From Lactuca virosa (lineage: Eukaryota; Streptophyta; Magnoliopsida; Asterales; Asteraceae), in NCBI GenBank assembly GCA_928212115.1, contig CAKMRJ010005634.1, positions 251,398,431 to 251,462,430 of the forward strand: 64,000 nucleotides of DNA, written 5' to 3'. The position numbers and the translations under genes are program-made. The notes beneath the pieces were generated by a model that was given only the letters and a program-made list of their open reading frames with translations, did not search any database and was not told the DNA's origin. Shown here piece after piece: positions 1 through 10,813 of the stretch. How positions within the stretch are numbered: the first letter of the stretch is position 1; each line of letters starts with the position of its first letter.

Positions 1-1068
1 AATAATTCACTTTTCGGAACAAGTCACAGTATTCAAGAGAACTAAAAGATTCGTTCAGAGAAGCTATGATGGCTTAGTATGTACATCAGGGTTGTGCATA
101 GTTAAGATTTTGCAGACTTAGAGTGAGTAATTCTGCCTTAATTCATGTTCCTTGTTTGGTTGTGGATTTGGGGCCCAGTTTACTCACTCGACTGTCTTAT
201 TCATCTTAATTATTCATAACTGTATATTCCAGGCGATCATAATGGTACCGAGGAGGATCGTAATTTAAAGTATCGACACTAGTTATCAAAGCACTTTCAC
301 TGTATATACTCGCTCATCGCGGTACTATACGTAGAAGTGTTAACATCAAGGAGAAAACAGAAAGCACTAGAAAGTATACACAGAGTACATTGTCGAGCAC
401 ACTAAGGATACATCATCGTATAACAAACGTTTCTTTCAAATCGGCCAAACTTTTGTTCAATTAAGAGTCCGTTGCTATCATTCTTCATGAGTTGGCGTGG
501 TCCTCACCATACTAAGTTCATATGTTTCTATCGCCTTAACCGTCAAATTCGCGAAACCTTCGTCATTTTGTGACGACAGTCCGACCCAGACTTCGGAATC
601 GTCTACCTCGTATTCTAAACCCTGAAGTACTCATGCGAAGAGTACTTTGCCCTCCAAAACCTTGCCACCGTATGTTCAGCAGACCTTCCAGAAATACCAC
701 TCGTTCAGCAAACCAAGTTCGAGCACAAAGGCTGAGGACAAATACGGCCCACCTATCACTAATAAGTGTATACGCGAGTGTGGTATATAATTGTGATTAT
801 GCAGATTTAATATGTGTGTTTCCGCCCTATCTCCTATTCCTTGTTTGGTTATGGACCTAGGGTAGAGTCGCACATCCGACCGTCTTACTAATCTTAATTA
901 TATACGACTTGTATAGACGAGGTAATGATAGATGAACCAGGTATGAATCCTATCATGTACATTAGGGCAAAGTTTCCCAGGTCTACGAGTGGGTATTCTG
1001 CCAATCAGAGGACCACAACCCCAGTAGTACTGCTAAGAAAGCTAATTTCGGGATGAAATTCCATCTAA
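1..1068 (+). repeat. G1: LTR-like sequence abutting the 3' LTR
   Basis: No coding region is supported here. The stretch holds diverged copies of a unit containing 'ATTCATGTTCCTTGTTTGG' (near 143 and 833), preceded by a 'GTACATCAGGG'-type segment. The same unit occurs three more times inside the G1 LTR at 22960-23850. Sequence that should be pol therefore looks like LTR sequence. Near its end 'CGGGATGAAATTCC' matches the reverse complement of the block beside the polypurine tract in T2 and T3. The simplest reading is a G1 copy whose internal region was deleted, leaving 5' LTR sequence close to the 3' polypurine tract. Confidence 0.6.
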
Positions 1069-1079
1069 CGGGGGGAAGA
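1069..1079 (+). promoter_or_regulatory. G1 polypurine tract
   Basis: CGGGGGGAAGA lies immediately before the TGTGACAACCC start of the 3' LTR. It would prime plus-strand DNA synthesis. The equivalent tracts of T2 and T3 sit at the mirror position on the minus strand, which fixes G1 as a plus-strand element. Confidence 0.8.
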
Positions 1080-1277
1080 TGTGACAACCCGAAAATTTTT
1101 GCCTTGCAAGTCCAGCCATTCAATTCAATCGAGAGTCTGACTCATTTCTGCTATCAATTAGCATGGTTGAGGATCATTTTATGAGTTCCAAGCTCAGTAC
1201 ATTCAACGACCGGGTATATGATTGAGTTGCTTAGGTTCTTCGCGTTGAAATCAAGCTGAACACTCCATCAAAGGGAT

Positions 1278-1870
1278 TGTACGACCGTACACATGGGTGT
1301 ACGGCCGTACACCCATGGTGGCCGTGAACTCTCCCCTATTTATAAGCCATCTCCTTCATTTTTATTCATTTCTTCAACTTCCAAGTCAAGAACTCGAGTT
1401 CTCTCTCAACTATCATCGAGCTTTTTCACCTAGATCTTCAAGAAAGTAAGCATTCCTTCCATTGTTAGTTGATTCCTTGCATTAGCTAGTAATGATCCAT
1501 GATTCAAAGACTTTAAACGTCTTCAAACTCAAGAACATCAGAGTGTACGGCCGTACGTACACTCTATCTATGGTCGTAACACCTTTGATAAGACCATAAT
1601 CTAAGGCTTTAAACACTTGCTAGGTGTTAGCTATCCATTACAACTCTTGAACCCTTGAAACCCCTTCATTTAAGACCCAAAAGTGCATCCATCTTAGAGG
1701 GTGTACAGCCGTACACACCTCAAAACCCTCCAAAAGGCCATCAAAAATGAGAACTTGTTATATCTTGTTGAGCCAATCGACCCACTAGCTTCCCCATGGT
1801 TCAAGCACCCTCTTTTGCATGATTTACCATGAGTGTACGGCCGTACACTTCATGGTCGTACACTCCATGG
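1278..1870. repeat. G1 LTR palindrome array (TGTACGGCCGTACA)
   Basis: Copies lie at about 1278-1292, 1297-1312, 1541-1562, 1701-1716, 1831-1850 and 1856-1864. The copy centred at 1304/1305 is a perfect 26-bp palindrome (1292-1317). The first two sit directly upstream of the TATA box and the others downstream of it. Confidence 0.85.
1337..1345 (+). promoter_or_regulatory. G1 LTR TATA box
   Basis: TATTTATAA sits about 20 bp downstream of the 26-bp palindrome, in a C-rich context typical of plant LTR promoters. Assigned from sequence only. Confidence 0.55.
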
Positions 1871-2051
1871 TGTGGCCATATACTCCCTTTAGTGAATCAC
1901 ATGTGATTCTAACACTTAGTCCAGTGTTTCCTAGTCCCTAAGGGTGTTTCCTTGCAATATTTAGTGTTTTAAACACTAATTCATGCCAATATATGCCATT
2001 ATATGTCATTTAGGACTCGTTTGTGTCTCGGGAATTCATTCGTGGAACTTC

Positions 2052-2084
2052 TGTCACACCCCAAAACCAGAATGGCAGAAACGT
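2052..2084 (-). repeat. T2 3' LTR, short outer piece cut off by T1
   Basis: TGTCACACCCC up to the AACGT target site of T1. It matches the start of the right-hand T2 LTR at 18332 almost base for base and continues at 10819 once T1 and one TSD copy are removed. Confidence 0.9.
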
Positions 2085-2386
2085 TGTAACACCCAATTTT
2101 TCAAAACAATTTTTCATTTCAAAGCATACTTTCCACCACATAAAAATCACAAAATCATAATAAATCTCTGTATCATCACAAAACATGTCCCAAGATCTCA
2201 TATAAATAAATCCTCTCTCGTGTGTACGAATCATGCCGACGCCTTCCCGCGATCCTCACTAGTACCTGAAACACATCACACAACAATTGTAAGCATAAAA
2301 GCTTAGTGAGTTCCCCAATATACCACATACAACACATACGCCACTCGAGGCTACAATACGACCCTCCGGTCCGATGTGTCTCAGCG

Positions 2387-2595
2387 GGACCCTCCAGTCC
2401 CGTAGCTTGTTGGACCCTCTGGTCCGGTCATAGCTCGTTGGACCCTTCGGTCCGATCTGTATCGTTGGACCCTTCGGTCCGATCTATATCGTTGGACCCT
2501 TCGGTCCGGTCTATACCGTTGGACCCTTCGGTCCGGTCTATATCGTTGGACCCTTCGGTCCGGTCTATATCGTTGGACCCTCCGGTCCGGTCTAT
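2387..2595. repeat. 27-bp tandem array in T1 left LTR
   Basis: Eight units start at 2387, 2412, 2440, 2467, 2494, 2521, 2548 and 2575. The unit core is GGACCCTTCGGTCC, a 5-bp inverted repeat around CTTC, followed by a GTCTATATCGTT-type spacer. The period is divisible by three, which produces repetitive open frames (SLDPSVRSI-like and RPDRRVQRY-like) that I regard as artefacts. Confidence 0.9.
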
Positions 2596-3643
2596 ACAAA
2601 ACATAGCATACATATAACACAATGCACATAATCTCATACATACACATAGCATACAAGACCCTCTGGTCTACACATAAATACCACTCTAGGTAATGTATAG
2701 TGAGAAGACTCACCTCGGATGTCTCGGATAATATTCCGCACACGAATCCACTGATCTAGCCCCCGCCTAATCACATACAAAATATCCTCAATAAGTAATG
2801 GCTCTCAAAGGCTAGATTAAACCCCTTCTATGATCCCTCAGAAGGGTAAAAGACCATTTTACCCCTCCTTGACTCAAAAGTCCAACGGTTGATCGAAACC
2901 CTAAAAGTCAACGAAAGTCAACGGTCACAGTTGACCCTACTCCGCGAGTGCACTAAGGTGACTCGGCGAGTACACGCCTGCCCTCTTCGCCCCTGGTCCT
3001 CTCTTGACTCACTGAGTCAACCCTATACTCACGGGTCGTCACAGCTCGCGAGTCGCGGGGCAAACCGACTCAACTCGTCGAGTCTTCTCATGGACTCGGC
3101 GAGTACATTCCATGCTCACACTCAAACGACCTTCTGAGGTCAGATCTGTTCCTCTAATCCATAGATCTGGCCTTTCCAACCACTATAATCACATAAAGTC
3201 TCAATCTTGATGCACATGCAACATCCATATGACCATATATGATGATTTAGCCCCAAATACCTTAACCCAAGGTCATGACCTCCATTATTCTCCATAAGGC
3301 TTGATGAGTAAGGCTCTCTGGACCTCTATGGATCCAGATCTAAAGCCTCATCACCAGAAGGGGCTATTTGGACATCAAATCAATCTAGAAAAGGGCTCAA
3401 GAAACCCTAAATCCACATATTCTTCATAAAACAGAAGAAGGGTCGAAGTAATACCTCAAATGCAATGATCTTAGCTTCAAATCCTCAGAATAGCAACCTC
3501 ATTTGCTTTCTCTTTGCTGGACCCCTTCTTCTTGCTAAACAACACCTCAATGGTCAAGAATGGCTTCCTTTCTCTCTCAAAACGCTCCAGCACTCTAGGG
3601 TTTCTCTCTATGGACTGGTGACCTCAAATGACGGCCATAAGGG

Positions 3644-3653
3644 CCTTTAAATA
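3644..3653 (-). promoter_or_regulatory. T1 LTR TATA box (left copy)
   Basis: CTATTTAAAG on the minus strand; the right LTR has the same at 10604-10613. The palindrome array lies about 40-140 bp upstream in the direction of transcription. Confidence 0.5.
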
Positions 3654-3693
3654 GGTCCCAAACCCGAGAAATTAGGGTTTCATTAAACAGCGT

Positions 3694-3793
3694 GGACTCG
3701 CCGAGTCCACGTATGGACTCGCCGAGTCCGGTCATTAACCCGGATGGAAATTCGTGACTCTACTCGGCGAGTCTAAGCATCAACTCGCCGAGT
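3694..3793. repeat. T1 palindrome array upstream of TATA
   Basis: Four copies of ACTCG(C/G)CGAGT lie at 3694-3708, 3715-3729, 3762-3772 and 3783-3793. The first two extend to GGACTCGCCGAGTCC. The array is repeated in the right LTR at about 10652-10752. More copies, some mutated, lie at 2939-3105. Confidence 0.9.
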
Positions 3794-3854
3794 CTCTCCC
3801 AAAATCTCTAAAAATAAATGAATAATTAATGTACCTGGAAATCCGGATGTTACA

Positions 3855-3870
3855 ATTCTCCCCCACTAGA
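3855..3870 (-). promoter_or_regulatory. T1 polypurine tract
   Basis: On the minus strand the sequence reads TCTAGTGGGGGAGAAT, directly against the LTR end. It is purine-rich and in the expected position for plus-strand priming. Confidence 0.8.
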
Positions 3871-3871
3871 A

Positions 3872-5370
3872 TCAGACTTCGCCCTCGAACTCTCTTTCCA
3901 TAAATAACTCTGGATACTGCTCGCGCATCTCTAACTCCGGCTCCCAGGTCATCTCGGACCCCTTCCGATGTTGCCACTGGACCTGAACCAATGACACCTC
4001 CTTGTTTCTCAAAACCTTGATCCTCCTATCCCGAATCGCGATTGGCCTCTCAATATAGTTCAGGCTCGCATCCACCTGAATGTCCTCAAGGGGAACCACT
4101 GCCGACTCATCGGCGATACACTTCCTCAACTGAGATACGTGGAAGGTATCATGAATCTGACTCAACTCCGCAGGTAGTTTCAAAAGATACGCTACTCTGC
4201 CCACCCTGGCGATCACCCTGAAAGGACCAAGTCACCAACTTGCCTCTCTTCCTGAATCGGATCACTCCTTTCCAAGGAGATACCTTCAAGAGGACGAAGT
4301 CACCAACCTGAAATTCGAGCTCGGACCGGCGCCTGTCCGCATAACTCTTCTGGCGACTCTGAGCGGGTCAACAACCTCTGTCTGACCTGCTGTATCTGCT
4401 CTGTCTTCTGAAGCACTATCTCTGTACTACCTATCACACGCTGCCCGACCTCACCCCAACAAATGGGAGTCCGACACCTCCTCCCATACAACAGCTCAAA
4501 AGGTGGCATACCAATGCTCGAATGATGGGCTGTTGTTGTAGGAAAACTCAGCCAAGGGTAAGTACGTGTCCCAACTTCCTCCGAAGTCGAGTACGCATGC
4601 CCGGAGCATGTCCTCGAGCGTCTGAATCGTTCGCTCGCTCTGCCCGTCTGTCTGGGGGTGGTATGCGGTACTAAAATGCAGCCTCGTACCCAACTCCTCA
4701 TGAAACTTCTTCCAGAATCTGGAAGTGAAACGCACATCTCGATCTGAGACGATCGAGATCGGTACTCCATGCCGTGATACCACCTCCCTCACGTACAGCT
4801 CTGCCAACCTCTCAGCGGAAGAGCTCTCACTGATAGCAAGGAAGTGACGCTCTTCGTCAACCTGTCCACAATCACCCAAATTGCATCGACGCCCCTAGTA
4901 GTCCTCGGCAATTTGGTGATAAAATCCATGGTAATCTGTTCCCATTTCCATTCGGGAACCTCCAACGGCTGCAATTTACCATGCGGTCTCTGGTGCTCGG
5001 CCTTAACTCTGCGACAGGTCAAGCACCTCTCTACGAACCATGCAACATCCCTCTTCATACAGGGCCACCAATACTCTCTCTTCAGGTCCAAATACATCTT
5101 AGTGGCCCCGGGATGGATCGAGAACCTCGATCTATGCGCCTCCTCCATCAAGATGGTACGCGTTCCACCCACGAACGGCACCCAAATCCGACCCTGAAAG
5201 GTCATAAGTCCTCGACCATCGGTAACGAACTCCGATACCTGTCCGATAACCCGCTCTCTCTTCCGGTTCTCCGACCTAATGGCCTCAGCCTGCGCCCCTC
5301 GAATGGTGTCCAACACCGGAGTCATCACTGTCAATCTCATACAAACATCTCGTATCGGGGCACTCTCTGC
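3872..5370 (-). pseudogene. T1 integrase with C-terminal chromodomain
   Basis: This is the gypsy integrase, which joins cDNA to chromosomal DNA. The N-terminal zinc-binding part is visible near 5120-5000 (ending CLTCRRVKAEH). The catalytic core shows DFITKLP, then SIVSDRDVRFTSRFW, then TDGQSERTIQTLEDMLRA, giving the D, D and E positions. A chromodomain-like tail (VQWQHRKGSEMTWEPE) lies at about 3890-4060; in chromoviruses this tail targets marked chromatin. The frame breaks near 4850, again around 4530-4600 and again near 4220-4300, so no full integrase can be made. Confidence 0.9.
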
Positions 5371-6690
5371 CCTGCGACTCAGGGCATCAGCTACAACATT
5401 AGCTTTGCCCGGGTGGTACAGGATCTCGCAATCATAGTCCTTCACCACATCTAACCATCTCCTCTGACGCATGTTCAGGTTGGGCTGATCCATCAAATAC
5501 TTCAAGCTCTTATGGTCCGTATATATGGTACACCGAACCCCGTACAGGTAGTGACGCCAGATCTTGAGGGCGAACACTACTGCCCCCAGCTCCAGATCGT
5601 GGGTGGGATACCTCGTCTCGTGAGGCTTCAGCTGCCTTGATGCGTATGCTATCACATGCCCTCTCTGCATCAGCACCGCTCCCAGCCCCGATATCGATGC
5701 GTCACAATACACCACAAAGTCCTCCATTCCCTCCGGAAGGGCTAACACCGGGGCTTCGCATAGTCCTTGGCGAAGTGTCTCGAAGGAGGCCTGCTGCTCT
5801 GGGCCCCATGAAAAAGCAACACCCTTCCGGGTCAATCTGGTGAGTGGTACGGCGATCTTGGAGAAATCCCTGATAAATCTCCTATAATAGCCGGCCAACC
5901 CGAGGAAACTCCTGATCTCGGTGGGGGATCTCGGCACCTCCCAACTCATCACTGCCTCAACCTTGGCCGGATCGACCAAAATCCCATTCTGGTTAACGAG
6001 GTGCCCTAGGAACTGGACCTCTCGTAACCAGAAATCACACTTGGAGAATTTGGCATAAAGCCTCTCCGATCTCAAAACTCCAAGTAACTCTCTCAAATGC
6101 TCCTCATGCTGCTCTCGGATCTCGAATACACCAATATGTCATCGATGAACACGATCACCAAACGATCCAACATCCGTCTGCATACTCTGTTCATGAGATC
6201 CATGAATGCCGCCGGTGCATTGGTGAGCCCGAAAGGCATCACCACGAACTCGTAATGCCCGTAACGAGTCCTGAATGCTGTCTTCTGGATATCCTCATCT
6301 CGTACTCTCATCTGATGATATCCAGACCTCAAGTCGATCTTGGAAAACCAAGACGCTCCCTGCAACTGATCGAATAAATCGTCGATCCTCGGTAAGGGGT
6401 AACGGTTTTTGACCGTCAGTTTGTTCAGTTCCCGGTAATCAATGCACATCCGGTGTGAACCATCCTTTTTCTTGACAAAAAGGATCGGCGCTCCCCACGG
6501 CGAGCTACTCGACCGTATAAACCCCTTCCCCAGCAGCTCCTGAAGCTGCGAGGATAACTCCTGCATCTCTGGTGGCGCAAGGCGATAGGGCGCCTTGGCG
6601 ATAGGCGCTGCCCCCGGAACCAATTCAATACGGAACTCTACCTGCCTCTCGGGAGGTACACCCGGCAACTCCTCGGGGAAAACATCCGGG
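5371..6690 (-). pseudogene. T1 reverse transcriptase and RNase H
   Basis: The RT copies element RNA into DNA and RNase H removes the RNA strand. Visible RT motifs are KKKDGSHRMCIDYRELNKLT, KIDLRSGYHQ, MPFGLTNAP and the catalytic box FIDDILVYS. RNase H follows at about 5376-5720 with VVYCDAS, YTDHKSL and NVVADALSRR. A frameshift near 6093-6110, just after the catalytic box, splits the domain. Otherwise the residues are well preserved, which fits a recent insertion. Confidence 0.93.
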
Positions 6691-7202
6691 AACTCACGCA
6701 CTATCGGGACCTCATCGACCGACCTCGGTCTCTCTGCATCTACTCTCGTATCCACCACATAAGCCACAAACCCACTATAGCCCTGCTGTAGACTCTGCCT
6801 CGCTCTAGCGGCCGAACAAAATGCTGAGCCAGAACGGGTACCCTCACCGTACACCGTAAGTACTCCCCCACTGGGATCTCGTATCGTCACCAACTGTCGC
6901 TCGCAGTCTATCACAGCCCCAAATCTGCTCAACCAATCCATGCCTACTATGACACATACGTCCCCCATAGCAATCGGGACCAGATTTTATCGGGAACTCG
7001 ACACCGAAGATCTCGAGTACACATCCTCGAATCACACCAGTAGCATACACGGTTCGCTCGTCGGCTATAGAAACTCGTAGAGGTCGACTCAACGCCTCTC
7101 GCTGAATACTGATGTGTCGACTAAAAGCTATCGACACAAATGACCGACTCGCACCCGAGTCAAACAACACCAAAGCAGGTATAGAACACACAAGAAATGT
7201 AC
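6691..7202 (-). pseudogene. T1 aspartic protease
   Basis: This domain cleaves the Gag-Pol polyprotein. The active-site motif is LVLFDSGASRSFVS (about 7125-7175), followed by VGMDWLSRFGA near 6930. A frameshift near 6960 separates these halves. It begins in frame with the upstream Gag only if the 65-nt segment at 7203-7267 is removed, giving a VVAG-TFL join that matches VVTGTFL in T2. A PDVFPEELPGVPPERQ linker leads into RT. Confidence 0.88.
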
Positions 7203-7267
7203 CTATGCATACCTCAGAATATGCATAATATCACAAACTCAATATAAACAGAGGAAAGAATACATAC
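7203..7267 (-). other. Putative 65-nt spliceosomal intron at the T1 gag/protease junction
   Basis: On the minus strand the segment starts GTATGTATTC and ends TATGCATAG, so it has GT-AG ends and a T-rich body, in contrast to its GC-rich flanks. Read through, it adds MYSFLCLY and then a TGA stop to Gag. Removed, it joins GCT-G to GT-ACA in frame and recreates the conserved Gly-Thr-Phe-Leu sequence present in T2 without any insert. It is near the lower size limit of plant introns. Splicing itself cannot be seen from DNA. Confidence 0.65.
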
Positions 7268-8450
7268 CAGCTACCACATCGGGTGCTGCGCGGACCTCCT
7301 CCGCTGTCAACTGGAAGGCTCTCCCGCGAGCCTTCGGCGCCTCGGCCTTCGCCGGCCGACTCTCTGTAGCTCGAACAGCAGGCGCAGATCCCTGCGCTGA
7401 TCTCTGCAGTAGCTGTTGGCACTCGGCCTTCCGATGGCCGGTCTGGTTGCAATGAAAGCAAACCGTGAATCCCTTGGGGCAGTCCCTCGCATAATGCCCC
7501 TCCTTCCCACACTTATAACACACCCCAGCTCTGCATGTCCCCTCGTGGCTCTTGCCGCACTTTCCACAAATGCGGCCCTTCGGACCCCCAGATCTCGAAT
7601 CAGCAAGGCTTTGCCCGCTTGGCTGCCGGCTGAGACTGTGCCGGACGCCGATCCACCCTCTGAGACTCGGCCTCCTCCCTGGCATGCGTCTCCAGCTCAA
7701 TCTCCCTCTTCCGGGCATTTGCCTGGAGCTCAGCAAATGTCCGATAAGTCGAGTTCGACACGAACTCCCGTATATCCCTCCTCAAAACACCCAAGTACCG
7801 GCTCATACGTGCCTGCTCAGTAGACACCTGCTCAGGGCAGAACATCGCCCTCTCATGAAACTTCCGGGTAACCACAGTAACCGAATCAGTACCCTGTTTG
7901 AGGATCAAGAACTCCTGAGCCAATCGCTCCCTCTCCACCGGAGGAACATACTCATCTCAAAACATCATGGTGAACCTCTCCCAGGTCACCGCAGTCACCT
8001 CTACAGTAGTGAAGTCTGCGTCACAAACTTCCACCAGTCCTTCGCTCCCAACCGAAGCTGGTTCAGCGCAAACCGAACCCTCAGATGCTCTGGACACGAG
8101 CAGGTGTAGAAACAATCCTCAACATCGGTAATCCATCTCATAGCAGCAATCGGATCCTGCGTCCCATCAAACTCTGGTGGCTTCGTGTTGCTGAACTCTC
8201 TGTACAGCAACGAGTCACCCCCCTGCGGCCTGGCAGCAGCAACGGCTGCGGTGGCCGCAGCAACAACTGCATCAGTAAGAGCGGCGTACCGCTCATCAAA
8301 AGCCTCCATCATCGTGGTCTTGATAGACCCGAACATCTCTGGAATCTCAGCGCGGATGGCAGCAGCCACCTCATCATGAATCATCTGGCGGAGCTCCTCA
8401 TCGCTCATAACCCCCTCGCTAGTCCCTGGCCGGTGGCGCGTCCCAACCAT
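7268..8450 (-). pseudogene. T1 Gag
   Basis: Gag forms the virus-like particle and packages the RNA. The ATG at 8450 starts MVGTRHRPGTSEG. An alanine-rich helical stretch follows, then the capsid-type sequence (FDGTQDPIAAMRWITDVE and LGAKDWW). Near the C terminus there are two zinc knuckles, CYKCGKEGHYARDC and CFHCNQTGHRKAEC, preceded by a partial CGKCGKSHEGTC. There is a frameshift near 8010-8020, an in-frame TGA near 7955, and another shift near 7600-7640. The 3' end abuts the putative intron. Confidence 0.9.
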
Positions 8451-9027
8451 GATGTCTCTCTGATCAGAGACTCGCTCGAGTATACTCGCACTCGATAACT
8501 CAACCCTACTTGCTCCTTAGTACCCAATGGATTCTTACTTAGGGTGCACACTGCTCCGGCGTCTTTAGTAGTACGGGCCCTATACTACCGTCCACACCGC
8601 ATCAACATTCAATCTAAGTCCTCCTCCTTGGATTCCAGATCACAAGTACACTACATCTCACTGGCATAGGCTACCCTTCGGTAGGCCTCCCAACAGCTCC
8701 TCACTGCTACCTATTCGCTCTCAAGCATCATATAGCATCAAAATCATTCCTAGGCTAAGGCATCACAGATCCGGCCACTCTAGTCCTAATATGATCACCT
8801 AGCCTACTCTAGCATGCATAATACCTCATAATATCTCATAACACATAAGGTAAGGGTATTTTGGGAAATCACCGTTCGGGCGCTGGCTGATCGTACACAC
8901 TGCTTCCTTCTGCCTTTCTCAAAATCTTTTATTCTTTTAGAAAAATTGTTTATTTTATGAAAACTTTCTCATCTCCTCAGTTTGAGTTCGGATTCATCCG
9001 AAGATGCACCCGAATCCCTCAAACCAA
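8451..9027 (-). other. T1 5' leader (untranslated)
   Basis: This 577-nt stretch lies between gag and the PBS. I see no conserved protein or strong repeat in it. It is the expected position for RNA packaging and translation signals. Confidence 0.6.
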
Positions 9028-9040
9028 GGCTCTGATACCA
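9028..9040 (-). promoter_or_regulatory. T1 primer-binding site (tRNA-iMet)
   Basis: The minus strand reads TGGTATCAGAGCC, complementary to the 3' end of plant initiator tRNA-Met, three bases inside the 5' LTR. It fixes the element's orientation. Confidence 0.93.
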
Positions 9041-9043
9041 ACT

Positions 9044-10813
9044 TGTAACACCCAATTTTTCAAAACAATTTTTCATTTCAAAACATACTTTCCACCACAT
9101 AAAAATCACAAAATCATAATAAATCTCTGTATCATCACAAAACATGTCCCAAGATCTCATATAAATAAATCCTCTCTCGTGTGTACGAATCATGCCGGCG
9201 CCTTCCCGCGATCCTCACTAGTACCTGAAACACATCACACAACAACTGTAAGCATAAAAGCTTAGTGAGTTCCCCAATATACCACATACAACACATACGC
9301 CACTCGAGGCTACAATACGACCCTCCGGTCCGATGTGTCTCAGCGGGACCCTCCAGTCCCCTAGCTCGTTGGACCCTCTGGTCCGGTCATAGCTCGTTGG
9401 ACCCTTCGGTCCGGTCTGTATCGTTGGACCCTTAGGTCTATATCGTTGGACCCTTCGGTCCGGTCTATATCGTTGGACCCTTCGGTCCGGTCTATATCGT
9501 TGGACCCTTCGGTCCGGTCTATATCGTTGGACCCTCCGGTCCGGTCTATACAAAACATAGCATACATATAACACAATGCACATAATCTCATACATACACA
9601 TAGCATACAAGACCCTCTGGTCTACACATAAATACCACTCTAGGTAATGTATAGTGAGAAGACTCACCTCGGATGTCTCGGATAATATCCCGCACACGAA
9701 TCTACTGATCTAGCCCCCGCCTAATCACATACAAAATATCCTCAATAAGTAATGGCTCTCAAAGGCTAGATTAAACCCCCTTCTGTGATCCCTCAGAAGG
9801 GTAAAAGACCATTTTACCCCTCCTTGACTCAAAAGTCCAACGGTTGACCGAAACCCTAAAAGTCAACGAAAGTCAACGGTCACAGTTGACCCTACTCGCC
9901 GAGTGCACTAAGGTGACTCGGCGAGTACACGCCTGCCCTCTTCGCCCCTGGTCGTCTCTTGACTCACTGAGTCAACCCTATACTCCACGGGTCGTCACAG
10001 CTCGCGAGTCGCGGGGCAACCCGACTCAACTCGTCGAGTCTTCTCATGGACTCGGCGAGTACATTCCATGCTCACACTCAAACGACCTTCTGAGGTCAGA
10101 TCTGTTCCTCTAATCCATAGATCTGGCCTTTCCAACCATTATAATCACGTAAAGTCTCAATCTTGATGCACATGCAACATCCATATGACCATATATGATG
10201 ATTTAGCCCCAAATACCTTAACCCAAGGTCATGACCTCCATTGTTCTCCATAAAGCTTGATGAGTAAGGCTCTCTGGACCTCTATGGATCCAGATCTAAA
10301 GCCTCATCACCAGAAGGGGCTATTTGGACATCAAATCAATCTAGAAAAGGGCTCAAGAAACCCTAAATCCACATATTCTTCATAAAACAGAAGAAGGGTC
10401 GAAGTAATACCTCAAATGCAATGATCTTAGCTTCAAATCCTCAGAATAGCAACCTCATTTGCTTTCTCTTTTGCTAGGACCTCCTTCTTCTTGCTAAACA
10501 ACACCTCAATGGTCAAGAATGGCTTCCTTTCTCTCTCAAAACGCTCCAGCACTCTAGGGTTTCTCTCTATGGACTGGTGACCTCAAATGACGGCCATAAG
10601 GGCCTTTAAATAGGTCCCAAACCCGAGAAATTAGGGTTTCATTAAACAGCGTGGACTCGCTGAGTCCACGTATGGACTCGCCGAGTCCGGTCATTAACCC
10701 GGATGGAAATTCGTGACTCTAATCGGCGAGTCTAAGCATCAACTCGCCGAGTCTCTCCCAAAATCTCTAAAAATAAATGAATAATTAATGTACCTGGAAA
10801 TCCGGATGTTACA
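9044..10813 (-). repeat. T1 5' LTR (right copy)
   Basis: Same length (1770 bp) and ends as the left copy. The 27-bp array (9346-9549) also has eight units, but the fourth is shortened by a 5-bp deletion (near 9426-9447). The TATA box is at 10604-10613. AACGT follows at 10814-10818. Confidence 0.95.

Larger units (their letters stand above)
1080..2051 (+). mobile_element. G1 3' LTR, left part (interrupted by T2)
   Basis: The LTR starts TGTGACAACCC right after the polypurine tract. It is broken at 2051 by T2 and resumes at 22052; ACTTC at 2047-2051 is repeated at 22047-22051. The joined LTR is about 3.17 kb. It carries a TATA box near 1337 and several copies of the palindrome GTGTACGGCCGTACAC. 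The 3' end of the joined LTR resembles the reverse complement of the T2 and T3 LTR starts, so G1 belongs to the same broad gypsy group. The G1 body lies to the left of the window. Confidence 0.85.
2085..3854 (-). repeat. T1 3' LTR (left copy)
   Basis: Begins TGTAACACCC and ends GATGTTACA, next to the polypurine tract. It contains an eight-unit 27-bp array, copies of the ACTCGCCGAGT palindrome and a TATA box. It pairs with 9044-10813. Confidence 0.95.
2085..10813 (-). mobile_element. T1: Ty3/gypsy chromovirus, complete but decayed
   Basis: This 8.7-kb element has 1770-bp LTRs (2085-3854 and 9044-10813), a TSD of AACGT (2080-2084 and 10814-10818), a PBS at 9028-9040 and a polypurine tract at 3855-3870. 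It inserted into the 3' LTR of T2. In two stretches of about 240 bp compared by eye the LTRs differ by roughly 1.2-1.7 percent, so it is one of the youngest layers. Domains run gag, protease, RT, RNase H, integrase, chromodomain on the minus strand. Several frameshifts break the frame. Confidence 0.95.

Noticed and set aside
570..873. Open frames on both strands near 570-873
   Set aside because: They overlap a repeat unit also found in the G1 LTR and have no recognisable domain.
2387..2595. Regular repeat resembling a CRISPR array
   Set aside because: Units are contiguous with only degenerate spacers, lie within a plant LTR and are present in both LTRs.
2306..2743. Open frames encoding repetitive peptides (SLDPSVRSI, RPDRRVQRY), and their copies at 9218-9697
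   Set aside because: They arise from the 27-bp LTR array, whose period keeps several frames open on both strands. No start context or conservation supports a protein.
4844..5454. Plus-strand open frames over T1 pol
   Set aside because: Shadows of the minus-strand integrase and RNase H.
9028..9040. tRNA-like sequence
   Set aside because: Only the 13-nt primer-binding complement is present here and at the other PBS sites; no cloverleaf can be drawn around it.
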